Assembly (NCBI GenBank): GCA_947472765.1
Contig: CANJCM010000042.1
Location: 1 to 39,203 of the forward strand
Reading direction: 5' to 3'
DNA length: 39,203 nucleotides
Origin: Opitutia bacterium
Lineage (GTDB): Bacteria; Verrucomicrobiota; Verrucomicrobiia; Opitutales; Opitutaceae
Positions 23,601-31,988 of the stretch are shown piece by piece. A program made the translations under genes and the position numbers. The notes beneath the pieces were generated by a model. The model was not told the origin of the DNA, did no database searches, and saw only the letters and a list, made by a program, of their open reading frames with translations. Within the stretch, counting starts at the first letter, position 1; the number at the start of each line of letters is the position of its first letter.

Positions 23601-26028
23601 GCCGGCCCGTGATGTCCCGGCTGACTCCGAGCAGGCCAATCAGACGCCCGGACGCGTCCCAGAACGGCGACCGCAGCGTGTCGAGCAACCGGCGCCGACC
23701 GTCGGGTCCCGTCTGCCACTCTTCCGCCACCACCCTCTGCTGGGTGGTGAGCATGAGCCGGTCCCGCGCCATCAATCCATCGGCCAATGCGGAGGGAAAC
23801 AGACCGGCGTCCGTCTCCCCGACCACCGACTGCTGCGGTCGTCCGACCTGCTCGGCAAAGGCGGCGTTGCAACCGAGGTACCGGCCGGTGGCATCCTTGA
23901 AATAGATCGCCTCCGGAATCGCGTTGAGCAGCGCCGAGAGGGTGGCGGTCTGCCGCTCGATCAGCTCGAGGGCCTGCCGGCGCTCCGACACGTCGGTGAA
24001 GCTCACGACGGCCCCGATGAACTGTCCCTCCCGTAGCAGGGGCGCCGCCGCGAACGCCACGATGACGTGACTCCCGTCCTTGCGCCAGAAAGGGCAGTCG
24101 TCGCAGCGCAAGGGGGCATTGGCCTTCCTGACGTGCGCGAACGGGCCGTCGGCCGCGGCGAGCACCGAGCCGTCGCGCCGGTGATGGTTGAGCAGCGCAT
24201 GGCTGTCCTGGCCGCGCAGGCTCTCGAAATCCTCGTAACCGAGCATCCGCAGGCCCGCGGCGTTCATCGAGGTGAAGCGTCCGGCCTCATCGACGCTGTA
24301 GATCCCGTCGAAGCACGACTCGAACATGAGCCGCATCTGCTCCTCCTTGGCCCGGAGCGTCCGCTCCATGCGCTCGCGTTCGCTGACGTCGCGCACGGAG
24401 AAACACAGGGTGCCCCGGCGGCCCGCCACCGGCGTCAGCCGGGAGATGGCCAGATCGACGGGCAGCGTCGTCCCGTCCCGGCGCTGCGCGATGCCGGTGC
24501 TCAACAGCAGGGGCACGGACCCCTGCCCGGGCGCCTCCGGCGCCCAGTCCCGGGAGGCCCGCTGATGATAACGCTGCTCGGCGGGCAGCAGCTCCTCGAG
24601 CTTCAATCCCACCATCCCGGCGATTGGGTATCCGAAGATTTGTGACGCCTCCCGGTTGACCATCACGACCGCCCCGTCGGCGTCGCCCAGCAGCATTCCG
24701 ACCGGGGCCGACTCCACGATCTCGCGGAACCACGCCTCGGCATCCACCAGCGCCTGCTGCTGCACGCCCAGGGCCCGCGTCTGGGCATTGGATGTCAGCA
24801 ACCGCTCCAGACTCTCGAACAGGACGCTGACCGGCGCCGGCAGTTCGTTCAGGAACTCCTGCTCGCGGGCGGAAAGGGCGCGCGCGGGCGCGATCTCCAC
24901 CACGCCCAGCAGACGGTCCCTCACCACCAGCGGGCACACAAGCACCAGCCCTCGCCCGCCCTCCGCCGGCAGCCCGGGGCCGAAATAGCCGGCGGGCACC
25001 GGCACCACGTTCATCACCCGCCGTTCCCGGGCGCACTCCGCCAGGACCGCCTTCTCGCGCGCCGACGGCGAGAGGAAGGAGCCGCCCTCACGCGGCAGGC
25101 CGAAGTCCGCCACCACCCGCAGGACGCCGCCTTCATCCGGGCAGAACATTCGTGCCACGCCGCCGCCCACGATGGGCATGACCTCCGCCAGCAGATGCGC
25201 GCCGAAACCCTGGTGCGAGGATCTCACGGCCTGCAGGTTCGCGAGGACCCGGTTGATCTGCGCCTTGAGCCAGCGGTCCGACTCGGTCGCCGCCGCCGCC
25301 TGCTTCAGCACCTCGATGGAACGGGCGAGCTGCCCCGTCTCATCCCGGGAATCCGTGGACGGCACCGCGCGATGATAATCTCCGGCGGCGATGGCTTGGA
25401 CCGCCGTTTGCAGCTCCCGGATCGGAAACACGATGGTCCGGGACAGGACCAGACCGAGGCCGCCAAAGAGCAGGACCAGCAATGAAACACCGGCCACGAG
25501 GCTGCGCCTCGCCCTGGCGAGGGCCTGGTCCGCCACGGCGATGCCGCTCCCGGAGAGCCTCTCACCGTAGACGGTCCAATCATCCAGCGTCTTCAGTAAC
25601 TCGGCTGTGAGGGGACCGATCGCGGTGCGCCCCGCGTCCCCGCGGGTGCTCCCGAGTTTACCAAACCAGACCGCCGCCAACCGGCGGAAATCCGCGAGGT
25701 GCCGGCGCTCCTCGGCGTCCTGCGATCCGAACGCCTCATACCGGCCCAGCAATCCCAGAACCGCGGATCGCGCCCGCTCGACGGCCGCGGTCCGGGCCTG
25801 CCGCACCGGCGGCTCGTCCGTCCCACCGTCTCCTCCGGCCGCCGCGCCCGCTTCGACGATTTCGTGGCCCAGATGCGCCAGAATTCCGAGCCGGGCTTGC
25901 ACGCTGACCGCGGACAGCCGCTCGCGGCCTTCGATGAGCCGCAGCTCGCGCCAGCCCGCCCAGCCGATGACGCAGAACGCCACGGCGAAGATGGAACCCA
26001 GCAGGAGGAGGCGTTGGGTGATCTTCAC
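20620..26028 (-). CDS. Hybrid histidine kinase with HAMP, GAF, PAS, two REC and HPt
   Basis: 1802 residues from the GTG at 26028, whose product begins with a membrane anchor (KITQRLLLLGSIFAVAFCVIGWAGW). A periplasmic helical domain runs to about 175, a second helix is at about 177-197, and HAMP at 198-250. A GAF region follows at about 255-415, then five PAS domains to about 1050, one with a Cys pair in 'LRCDDCPFWRKDGS'. HisKA His1081 is in 'NMSHEIRTPMNAIIG', followed by HATPase, REC1 (Asp1374), REC2 (Asp1520) and an HPt domain with His1664 in 'AAHTLKGTAGSIGA'. All four phosphotransfer stations are present, as in BarA/EvgS-type kinases. It heads the operon, is divergent from the LuxR regulator, and is the likely phosphate source for it. 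Confidence 0.93.
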   Translation of the reverse strand: MKITQRLLLLGSIFAVAFCVIGWAGWRELRLIEGRERLSAVSVQARLGILAHLGHEIVEAGAAAGGDGGTDEPPVRQARTAAVERARSAVLGLLGRYEAFGSQDAEERRHLADFRRLAAVWFGKLGSTRGDAGRTAIGPLTAELLKTLDDWTVYGERLSGSGIAVADQALARARRSLVAGVSLLVLLFGGLGLVLSRTIVFPIRELQTAVQAIAAGDYHRAVPSTDSRDETGQLARSIEVLKQAAAATESDRWLKAQINRVLANLQAVRSSHQGFGAHLLAEVMPIVGGGVARMFCPDEGGVLRVVADFGLPREGGSFLSPSAREKAVLAECARERRVMNVVPVPAGYFGPGLPAEGGRGLVLVCPLVVRDRLLGVVEIAPARALSAREQEFLNELPAPVSVLFESLERLLTSNAQTRALGVQQQALVDAEAWFREIVESAPVGMLLGDADGAVVMVNREASQIFGYPIAGMVGLKLEELLPAEQRYHQRASRDWAPEAPGQGSVPLLLSTGIAQRRDGTTLPVDLAISRLTPVAGRRGTLCFSVRDVSERERMERTLRAKEEQMRLMFESCFDGIYSVDEAGRFTSMNAAGLRMLGYEDFESLRGQDSHALLNHHRRDGSVLAAADGPFAHVRKANAPLRCDDCPFWRKDGSHVIVAFAAAPLLREGQFIGAVVSFTDVSERRQALELIERQTATLSALLNAIPEAIYFKDATGRYLGCNAAFAEQVGRPQQSVVGETDAGLFPSALADGLMARDRLMLTTQQRVVAEEWQTGPDGRRRLLDTLRSPFWDASGRLIGLLGVSRDITGRRQAELEMRKLSRAVEQAPLSVIITDLSGEIEYANPHFVESTGYDFEEVRGKNPRFLRSGHTPREVFTVLWRTICSGQVWRGEIVNRMKDGRIRVELAVISPVGYADGRISHYVALNQDITERKRAEQDLRFSRTIVEGTGPMLWVNADGVAVYANEAGLQHLGYTAEELRQLKIPDWDPDYDLVHRLPVDWERMRAQRGGITIESRHRRKDGSLAEVEISSFLLEKDGAELSICSIVDITARKRAEQEIIQAREIAEEATKAKSDFLANMSHEIRTPMNAIIGMSGLALNAGLNPRQRNYVEKVHRSAENLLGIINDILDFSKIEAGKLTMERVEFRVDDVVEDLANVIALRAEQKGIELLFDLSPDLPNPLLGDPLRLGQILLNLGNNAVKFTERGEIVVGVEPAAGASSATEVELHFWVQDTGIGLSAEQLGRLFESFSQADASTTRKYGGSGLGLAISKRLVDLMQGRIWAESAPGQGSTFHFTGRFGRPMAAASPRMPAADELQGCRMLVVDDNRSARTILSTMGRSLGLEVDLAADGETALRMIDEAQAGRRPYEVTLMDWKMPGLDGLSCVQQLQAKGDLARSVIMVTSYSHDEARHLADDRGVELGSVLTKPVTSSNLLETIARTVRRTAAKQPLRAVRDDGRQDLRRHLAGARLLLVEDNELNQELTTELLASAGIEVVLAADGQEALDRLAKDGPFDGVLMDCQMPVMDGYEATARIRTNPAWNRLPVIAMTANAMAGERNKVIAAGMNDHIAKPLNVVTMLATIARWVTPARPTSPAPPQEPALDATSWPLPGIDVRAGLAISMGNELLYRRLLASFARNQGDFGALFQQAQAGADGQSAQRAAHTLKGTAGSIGARVLAGRAEELEAAAAGGDPAMIQPALTRTLAELELVIAGINQLKAVKHMPAGTAIPGAEMEPLLTRLEAVLRLGDPNAVEIAAEAVAAGRGTLLEQPLKAAADAIAAYDFDQAREHVQTARQALTSA

Positions 26029-26516
26029 GAGACCGGCCAGCCGCGAGGGAACCGCGGGCGGAAAATGCCTTCACCGCCGGCGGATGAATCAGCCCGGCGT
26101 CCGCCGGCACCCGGCCGGGATGCCGGCGGGCAGGGAGAACGGGGGGCGCCCCCTGTGTATTTAAATTTCATGGACGTTTACGAAAACCGACCAGCTTATC
26201 ATGTCGGGGTCCGATTTCTTCTGCGTAGTACCTTCACAAATGCGGACGAGATCGGTGCAAAGGCTACCGGGCCTGGTTGGGCCTGGCAGGCATAACCCCT
26301 TGCTGGACGGAGACCTTTCCCTGGTCTGGCTCCGTCCACTTCCCGACGGCGGCCGTTCCGTTGGGATCGCGCCACCAGGGGCCGCCGCTTGCCCACCGTC
26401 CTGCGGCCACTGCCCATGCCTCTTCGCAAGGATCCGCCAGCTTCGACGAGTACTTACACTCAACTTGGCCCGCAGCAGTTGATCCGAGACCGATTCAAGA
26501 CAATAAAACGGACATC
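26029..26516. promoter_or_regulatory. Divergent promoter region between hybrid kinase and LuxR regulator
   Basis: 488 bp with no credible gene. Its 26155-26250 part is clearly richer in A/T than the surroundings, as expected for promoters. Candidate boxes (for example TATCAT at 26199-26204) are too weak to call. A long hairpin lies at 26305-26337 in the leader of the LuxR gene. Confidence 0.55.
26305..26337 (+). promoter_or_regulatory. Leader hairpin upstream of LuxR regulator
   Basis: GGACGGAGACC (26305-26315) pairs with GGTCT (26323-26327) and, after a four-base bulge, CCGTCC (26332-26337). That gives 11 pairs around a TTTCCCT loop. No T-run follows, so it is not a simple terminator. Role unknown. 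Confidence 0.4.
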
Positions 26517-27248
26517 ATGATCGCGTCCGCTTCCACCACCGCCTCCTTGTCACCGCGTATCACCGTGATGATCGTCGACGATCATGAACTGGTGCGCGGA
26601 CTGCTCTCCGCGGCGCTGAACCAGGTGAGTGACATCGCGGTGGTCGCCCAGGCGATCGACGCGGAGACCGCGATCGATCTCTGCCGGCGGCACCGCCCGG
26701 CGGTCGTGCTGCTCGATGCCTTTCTCCCGGGTCGCCAGGGCCCGGACGCGATCGCGGCCATCCGGGAAGCTTCTCCGGTGTCGCGCGTGCTGCTGTTTTC
26801 CGGCACCACCAGCCCGGTCTCGATCCGGCGTGCGTTTGCCGCCGGTGGCCGCGGCTTCCTGGCCAAAACCGCCCCGCTTCACGAACTGGTGGAAGGAGTG
26901 CGGACCGTGCACGCCGGACAGGTTTACTCCGGCAGCGGCACGCGGCGCCTGGTCCAGCGGATCCTGCAGGATCTGACGGGTGGCAAAAGCCGGCCCGTGC
27001 TCAGCAGCCGCGAGCGCGACGTCCTCGCCGGGATCGCGCGCGGTCAGAGCTCGAAGGCCATCGCGGCCCAGCTCGGGCTGAGCGTCTTCACGATCGAGAA
27101 TCACCGGCGCCGCATGATGGAGCGCACCGGGGTTGATTCGATCGCGGGACTGACCCTGCTCGCTGTGGAACTGGGCCTCGTTCCGTCGCCGTCCATCAGC
27201 GCGAGCGAAGACGAGGCCACGCCGCCCCTGGTCGCCGCCGCGTCATGA
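26517..27248 (+). CDS. LuxR/NarL-type response regulator
   Basis: 243 residues from the ATG at 26517. The frame is open upstream to about 26277, but that part is not conserved-looking. REC domain residues 14-130 have 'MIVDDHELVRGLL', phospho-acceptor Asp67 ('LLDAFLPG') and Lys117 ('LAKTAP'). The C-terminal LuxR helix-turn-helix spans about 160-225 ('LSSRERDVLAGIARGQSSKAI', 'LGLSVFTIENHRRRMMERTG'). It is the only DNA-binding protein recognised in the window and is transcribed away from the hybrid kinase operon, so it is the natural transcriptional output of the phosphorelay. It may regulate the shared intergenic region. Confidence 0.95.
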   Translation: MIASASTTASLSPRITVMIVDDHELVRGLLSAALNQVSDIAVVAQAIDAETAIDLCRRHRPAVVLLDAFLPGRQGPDAIAAIREASPVSRVLLFSGTTSPVSIRRAFAAGGRGFLAKTAPLHELVEGVRTVHAGQVYSGSGTRRLVQRILQDLTGGKSRPVLSSRERDVLAGIARGQSSKAIAAQLGLSVFTIENHRRRMMERTGVDSIAGLTLLAVELGLVPSPSISASEDEATPPLVAAAS

Positions 27249-27333
27249 TCCCCATCCGGTTCCGGCCGCCTTTTCGCGCGGCGGTCCTCCGCGGGGCACC
27301 CTGACGGCGGACCTGGCGGCCAACTCCACCACC

Positions 27334-27774
27334 ATGGTCGGCGGGCCGGCCGACGGCGCGCGGCTCCTCTCCCTGGGCCTTGCTGACGAATGGCTGATTT
27401 CCCGGAGCCTCAGCGTCCGTGCCGGAGCCGGCATCACGCGGCAGCGCTATCGCGGCGCGCGGGTGGCCTCCGACATCGTCGCGGCCACGCGCCCGTTCTA
27501 CTCCGCCTCCTTCAGCCACGAGGTCCGGTCCAACCTGGCCTATGCTGTCCGGTATCAACGGAGCCTGCAGGACGGCGTCGGTTCGAATTTCTACCGCCTC
27601 GACGAACTGACCTTCGCCCTGCGCTATCGCATCAGCGAGGCCTTCACTCTCGAGGCCGGGGCCACGCAGCAATGGATTCGCGAATCCGGTCAGGCCGCGC
27701 CCGTTGCCGCCGGCGGCGCCGGGGCCTGCACCGGCATCACCTTCGCCACTGCGGCCCGTACCGCAGCCGCCTGA
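27334..27774 (+). pseudogene. Outer-membrane beta-barrel protein fragment
   Basis: The frame encodes alternating amphipathic strands with aromatic girdles ('LSVRAGAGITRQRY', 'PFYSASFSHEVRSNLAYAVRYQRSLQDGVGSNFYRLDELTFALRYRI' in pieces, 'FTLEAGATQQWI'), typical of an outer-membrane barrel. There is no signal peptide: coding-like sequence begins before the first Met (from about 27298, 'GTLTADLAANSTT') and runs back into the LuxR gene. The end lacks the usual last strand and continues as Ala-rich sequence antisense to the next gene. It is therefore read as an internal fragment of a larger barrel gene. Confidence 0.5.
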
Positions 27775-28112
27775 TCCGGCGCGGCCGTGACCGCCGTCGC
27801 GGTGATCGCCGCGGCCTGCGCCGGCCATTTCGCCACGAACGCCGCCGTGACCCTGGCGGTCGCGGCTGGCGCGGCATTGACAATCGTCACGAGGAGAGAA
27901 AGCAGATTCCCCGGGCTGGTCGTGCCGGCGAGGAGCGCGATCTCGACCACGGTGTCCGGATTGGCCCGAACGAGCGTGGCCAGGGCGCGGGAATTGGTGC
28001 CCGCGACCGCGACCCGCACCTGGCTGGCCAGCCGGGCGGGCAGCTCCTTGGCGGCGACGTCCACGCCCGCGAGCAGCACCCCTGCGAGAACAAGCACCGG
28101 TCTGAAATTCAT
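27690..28112 (-). CDS. Small secreted Ala-rich protein, 140 aa
   Basis: Starts at the ATG at 28112 with a signal peptide (MNFRPVLVLAGVLLAGVDVAA). The mature part has a repeated helical pattern of about 35 residues ('LATLVRANPDTVVEIALLAGTTSP', then 'LLVTIVNAAPAATARVTAAFVAK') and an Ala/Val/Pro-rich end. Family not recognised; probably periplasmic. Its last 85 bases overlap the barrel fragment on the other strand, so one of the two was probably joined there by a rearrangement. Confidence 0.6.
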   Translation of the reverse strand: MNFRPVLVLAGVLLAGVDVAAKELPARLASQVRVAVAGTNSRALATLVRANPDTVVEIALLAGTTSPGNLLSLLVTIVNAAPAATARVTAAFVAKWPAQAAAITATAVTAAPDQAAAVRAAVAKVMPVQAPAPPAATGAA

Positions 28113-28224
28113 GAGGCCATCAGCCTGCGGTGAATTTGGATCGCCGGCAAAGGGCGGGGCGTTGACCAAATCTTGTCAAGCCGGCCGGGTTGGCGGGGCC
28201 GCCTCGGTCGGACGAGGTCGCGGC

Positions 28225-29023
28225 ATGACCGCTTCCAACGGGTTTCCGTCGCCACGCGCCCGGACTCGGCGAACCGTCGTCATCGGCGTGGTCCTCACCG
28301 CGCTGGTCGTCGGAGCCTTGGCAGTCCGTGAACCGCTGACACGACGCTACCGCGAGTGGCGCGGCGGACGATTTGCCCGCGAGGCGGCGGCCGCCTTCCG
28401 CGAAGGCCACTACAAATCCGCCGATCTCGCGTTGAAGAGCGCCCTCGCGCTCACCCCTGACGACCCCGGCGTCCGACTGGCCGATGCCACCCAGGCGATC
28501 CGGCTGGGCCGCCGGACGGAAGCGGCCCACGCGTGGCAGTCGATCCTCTCGACCGCCCGTCCGCCGCCGACGAGTGGCAGACACACGAAATGCTTCTCGG
28601 TTCGGGGTCGCACGAGTCCGCGGCGCTGCTGACCCACTCCCTTGTTCGCAGCACGGACTCACCGGAGCGGATTGAAACCGCGCTGGTGCGGCTCGCCTCC
28701 CTCGGCCTCGGCTCGGCCCATCCGGTCGCGGCCGCCGGGCTGACGGCGCGGCTTCGTCCGCTGGCCCCCTGACGCCCGTCTCCCTGGTCTCGCTGTGGCT
28801 TTACGCCGGAGAGGCCGGTGCCGACGAATCCGAACAGGTGTGGCGGCAGCTGCTCGAATCGCGGCTCAACACCACGCTCCCCAAGTTGATTGAGAGCCGG
28901 CCCGGTGCGCGCCTGCTCACCGTGATCGTGGGACGGGTTCCCCTTCCGTTTGAACTGGCTTGCTCGCTCCTTGCGCTCTCGTCGAACGGAGCGTCCCCGA
29001 CGCGGCTGGCGGCGCAGCCCTAG
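28225..29023 (+). pseudogene. TPR-type membrane-anchored protein with two frameshifts
   Basis: From the ATG at 28225 the frame gives a basic N-terminus, a membrane helix ('VVIGVVLTALVVGALAV'), then a TPR-like unit ('REGHYKSADLALKSALALTPDDPGVRLADATQAI'). Near 28550 coding quality moves to another frame ('DRPSAADEWQTHEMLLGSG' to 'RLRPLAP', stop about 28770), and then to the third frame ('TPVSLVSLWLYAGEAGADESEQ' ... 'LAAQP', stop 29021-29023). Both moves equal a one-base loss. The three pieces in order read like one helical-repeat protein, so this is a decayed gene. Sequencing error at two sites is the alternative. Confidence 0.6.
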
Positions 29024-29102
29024 GCTCGCCGCCGGGTTGGTTAGTTTCCGCTAACGTCGGGTCGTCGCCGGTTCGGCGGCGTGGTGTTCCCTCCAGGCCA
29101 TC

Positions 29103-29684
29103 TTGCCGCACCGTCGTCCCACGTTTGCCCGCCCGACCCGCTTTCCCCGGCTCGGCCTCGCGCTCCTCCTCGGGGCCGCCGGCATGACGCTCACCATCGC
29201 CCTCGCCACCGCGACCACGTTCGAAGTCGGCGGCGCCGGCAACCTCGACGTCAGCCCGGCCGGCACCACGGATCTCAACCTTGGGGCCAGCCAGCTCACC
29301 CTGAATGGCGGCACGCTGCGGACCACCGCCAGCACGGGAGAAATCGTCGCCACGTTGCCAGCGGGCCCCTCGGCCACCGCGCCCGGTTCCTATCGCTTGA
29401 TGGTCTCGTTCGGGAATGGCACCGCCGCCACCGACGTCTTCGAATTTACGATCGGCGCCGTCGGCCTGCGCGGCGAAAAGGATGAAAAAGGTGTCCAGGG
29501 CGCGAAAGGCGACAAGGGCGACACCGGTGCCCAAGGCGTGCAAGGCGCGACCGGAGTCACCGGCTTGCAGAACCTCCCGATCTACCAGAACAAGCCTGCG
29601 GCGATCGCGGCCGGCGTGGCCGTCGGCCAATACTGGGTTCACGAAGGCAGCGGCCAGGTGCTCCGCATGATGGATCAGAACTAA
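29103..29684 (+). CDS. Secreted collagen-like repeat protein
   Basis: 193 residues if translation starts at the TTG at 29103; an ATG at 29184 lies inside the signal sequence. A basic N-terminus and hydrophobic core (about 16-39, 'RLGLALLLGAAGMTLTIALA') indicate export. Residues about 40-118 form a beta-rich head. Residues 121-154 form a short collagen-like Gly-X-Y run (GLR GEK DEK GVQ GAK GDK GDT GAQ GVQ GAT GVT), broken once where Gly is Asp (GAT instead of GGT). A conserved tail 'QNLPIYQNKPAAIAAGVAVG' ... 'LRMMDQN' follows. Such proteins trimerise at the cell surface or in fibres. A broken second copy of its 3' end lies at 36690-36840. Confidence 0.78.
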   Translation: MPHRRPTFARPTRFPRLGLALLLGAAGMTLTIALATATTFEVGGAGNLDVSPAGTTDLNLGASQLTLNGGTLRTTASTGEIVATLPAGPSATAPGSYRLMVSFGNGTAATDVFEFTIGAVGLRGEKDEKGVQGAKGDKGDTGAQGVQGATGVTGLQNLPIYQNKPAAIAAGVAVGQYWVHEGSGQVLRMMDQN

Positions 29685-29705
29685 TTTTTCCTGATAGTTG
29701 GCTCG

Positions 29706-29737
29706 AGCGGATGGGACAGCCACCCGTCCGCTTTTTT
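29706..29737 (+). terminator. Terminator of the collagen-like gene
   Basis: AGCGGATGGG (29706-29715) pairs with CCCGTCCGCT (29723-29732, one G-T pair), followed by a T-run to 29737. A near-identical terminator follows the broken copy at 36849-36880. Confidence 0.9.
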
Positions 29738-29822
29738 GCGTCCAAATCCCGGGGGGCTTCACCGCGGCACGGCCACCGGCTTCCTCCGACCCCGATCTCC
29801 CGGCCCCCTTGCCCCGCTGCGG

Positions 29823-30905
29823 TTACGCTTTTGCCAGCGGCAATTCGAGGACTGCGAGCAATCCACTTTCTCCCGGCCCCTCCTCCAGCACCAACCGACC
29901 ACCGGCAATTTTCGCCACGGAGCGGACGATGGCGAGACCGAGGCCGAGGCCCTGCTGCCCCTGCCGGGCGCGGCCGAACTGGGTGAAGGGCGTTTCATTG
30001 GCGCGCTCCTCCACCGACATGCCGGGACCCTGGTCGAGCACTTCGATCCGATAGTTCGAGTCGCAGGGCCCGGCCGTGACCGCCACCTTCCGTCCGGGGG
30101 GCGAAAAGAACAGCGCATTGCCGACCAGCTCCGCGACGGCGTCGGCCAGGAACCCGGCGGGAAGGGCAACGACGCCGGCGCCGCCGCGCACCTCGACATC
30201 GGACTCGCGTTTCGCCTCGGCCCCGGCGCGGCTCACTCCGTCCCGGACAGCGGTTTCGGCCGGACAGCTCCGGGCCACGGCCGGCGGCGGGGCTTGTTTG
30301 AGGCGCTCCAGTTCGAAGTACCGGATCAACTTCCGGGAAAGCTTTTCCTGCCGCTCCGCCCCGCCGCGAATCAACCCGACCACTTCCTTCATTTCATCGG
30401 GGCCAATGGTTCCAGCCTCCATCTCCAGGAGTTGCAGGCCACCCAGCATGCCGTTCAGCGGGGTCAGCAGTTCGTGCGACCAGTCCGCTCCCACCTCGCG
30501 GCGATGCTGCTCCACGAGGGCGTCGATCCGCTCCTGGACTGTGCGCCGTCGCTGGATACGCACCGCGATCGCGTCGAGAATCTCCTTTTCGGAAAAGGGC
30601 TTGGTGATGTAGTCATCCGCCCCCAGCGCCATGCCCCGTCGTTGATCGACGCGATCCGCCTTGGCGGTCAGGAACACGAACGGCACAAGCCGCCCGGCCT
30701 CCGTCTGACGAATGGCCTCAATCGTCCCGAAACCGTCGAGGCCGGGCATCGCGATGTCACAAAAGATGAAGTCCGGATTTTTCGCCGCCAGCTTCACCCC
30801 CTCGAGGCCATCGGCGGCGGCAATGACTTCAAAGCCATTAAACTCCAGCATGTCCTGGAGCGTCTGGCGGAGGGATTCCTCGTCCTCGATGATCAGAATC
30901 TTCAT
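29823..30905 (-). CDS. REC-histidine kinase, last gene of phosphorelay operon 2
   Basis: 360 residues, the same length and domain order as the 12338-13420 gene, and clearly its paralogue. REC domain 1-120 with Asp50 ('FCDIAMPG') and Lys102 ('ITKPFSEKE'). H-box His144 is in 'WSHELLTPLNGMLGGLQLLEME', here with the canonical Glu after the His. HATPase from about 245 has 'ELVGNALFFSPPG', 'DQGPGM' and 'GLGLGLAIVRSVAKIAGG'. It overlaps the preceding 358-aa REC-kinase by 4 bases (ATGA). It ends convergently with the collagen-like gene. Confidence 0.93.
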   Translation of the reverse strand: MKILIIEDEESLRQTLQDMLEFNGFEVIAAADGLEGVKLAAKNPDFIFCDIAMPGLDGFGTIEAIRQTEAGRLVPFVFLTAKADRVDQRRGMALGADDYITKPFSEKEILDAIAVRIQRRRTVQERIDALVEQHRREVGADWSHELLTPLNGMLGGLQLLEMEAGTIGPDEMKEVVGLIRGGAERQEKLSRKLIRYFELERLKQAPPPAVARSCPAETAVRDGVSRAGAEAKRESDVEVRGGAGVVALPAGFLADAVAELVGNALFFSPPGRKVAVTAGPCDSNYRIEVLDQGPGMSVEERANETPFTQFGRARQGQQGLGLGLAIVRSVAKIAGGRLVLEEGPGESGLLAVLELPLAKA

Positions 30906-31978
30906 GGTCGGGTGGGCTCGGTCGCGACGGGTAATTCAAACCAAAAGCAAGCTCCCTGGCCGGGCGAGCTTTCCACGCCCACCTCACCCCCGAGTTTCTC
31001 GACGATTCGACGGACGATCGAAAGCCCGAGCCCGTGCCCCTTCGCCCGGATGCTGGAGATTCGTGCGAAGGGAACGAAGAGCCGGGCCTGGGCGGCGGCA
31101 TCCAGTCCGGAACCCTGATCCGCGACCCAGAACCGGACGGTGCGTCCATCCGGCCGCTGTTCCCCCCCGACGGAGATCTTTGCCGCGGGCCCCCCATACT
31201 TGGCCGCATTGGTCAGATAATTGGTCCAGACGTGCGTGACCCACGGACCGTACCCCGTCGCCACCGGGAGCGTCCCCGCGACCGTCAGCGTGGCCCCGCT
31301 TTGCTTCAGCAATTCCGCGATCCGGGCGCTCGCCTCGCCGACAAGTGCCCGCATGTCGAGGGCCTCGCTGGTCACGTGGTCGCGGCGGACTCCCGCCAGC
31401 AGGAGCAGCTCGTCGATGATCCGGTTCAGGCGGTCCGCGGCCCGCGACGCCTCCACCAGATTCGCCCGCAGCGCCGGCCGCTCCGCGGTGTCGACAATCA
31501 GCTCGAGCAGGCCGATCCGGCCCAGCAGCGTCGCGAGCGGATTCTTCAAATCGTGCGCGACCGTGTGCCCGAAGGCATCGAGCTCATCGAGGAGCTCCTT
31601 CTTATCCAGTCGCGCCTGAATCGAATGGATCAGTTCGTCCTCCGTGAAGGGCTTCGTGATGTAGTCGTCGGCGCCGAGATCCATCCCCTGCCGGGAGGCG
31701 GGTCGATCGGCCTTTGCCGTGATCATGATTACCGGGATGGTGCGGAGTGCCTCGTCGGCGCGAATCTGGCGCAGCAGTTCGAATCCGTTCATCCGCGGCA
31801 TCTCGATGTCCGTCACGATCACGGACGGCCGATCGCGGCGGGCCAGCGCGAGGCCCTCGACGCCGTCACCGGCGAGGAGGAAGCCAAAACCGTTGAGATC
31901 GAGCATGTCCGCCACCGTCTGGCGGACCGAGTCGTCATCCTCAACGACCAGAATGGCGGGGCGGGACTTCGGATTCAT
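30902..31978 (-). CDS. REC-histidine kinase, 358 aa
   Basis: Start at the ATG at 31978 ('MNPKSRPAILVVEDDDSVRQ'), ten bases after the stop of the giant kinase's downstream fragment. The frame is open further upstream, but that stretch is antisense-like and lacks receiver features. REC domain 8-125 with Asp57 ('VTDIEMP') and Lys109 ('YITKPF'), then H-box His142 in 'VAHDLKNPLATLLGRIGLLEL'. HATPase at about 235-350 has 'NYLTNAAKYGGPAA', 'DQGSGL' and 'GHGLGLSIVRRIVEKLGGEVGVES'. This is the intact version of the 129-aa remnant at 13417-13806, with the same start and end sequences. Confidence 0.93.
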   Translation of the reverse strand: MNPKSRPAILVVEDDDSVRQTVADMLDLNGFGFLLAGDGVEGLALARRDRPSVIVTDIEMPRMNGFELLRQIRADEALRTIPVIMITAKADRPASRQGMDLGADDYITKPFTEDELIHSIQARLDKKELLDELDAFGHTVAHDLKNPLATLLGRIGLLELIVDTAERPALRANLVEASRAADRLNRIIDELLLLAGVRRDHVTSEALDMRALVGEASARIAELLKQSGATLTVAGTLPVATGYGPWVTHVWTNYLTNAAKYGGPAAKISVGGEQRPDGRTVRFWVADQGSGLDAAAQARLFVPFARISSIRAKGHGLGLSIVRRIVEKLGGEVGVESSPGQGACFWFELPVATEPTRP

Positions 31979-31988
31979 CGTCCGGAAA

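Noticed and set aside
26277-26516. Upstream extension of the LuxR regulator
   Set aside because: The extra 80 residues have no receiver features and include the leader hairpin; the normal receiver starts after the ATG at 26517.
29103-29684. Collagen-like gene as phage tail fibre of a prophage
   Set aside because: The protein has a signal peptide and there are no phage structural, lysis or integrase genes nearby.
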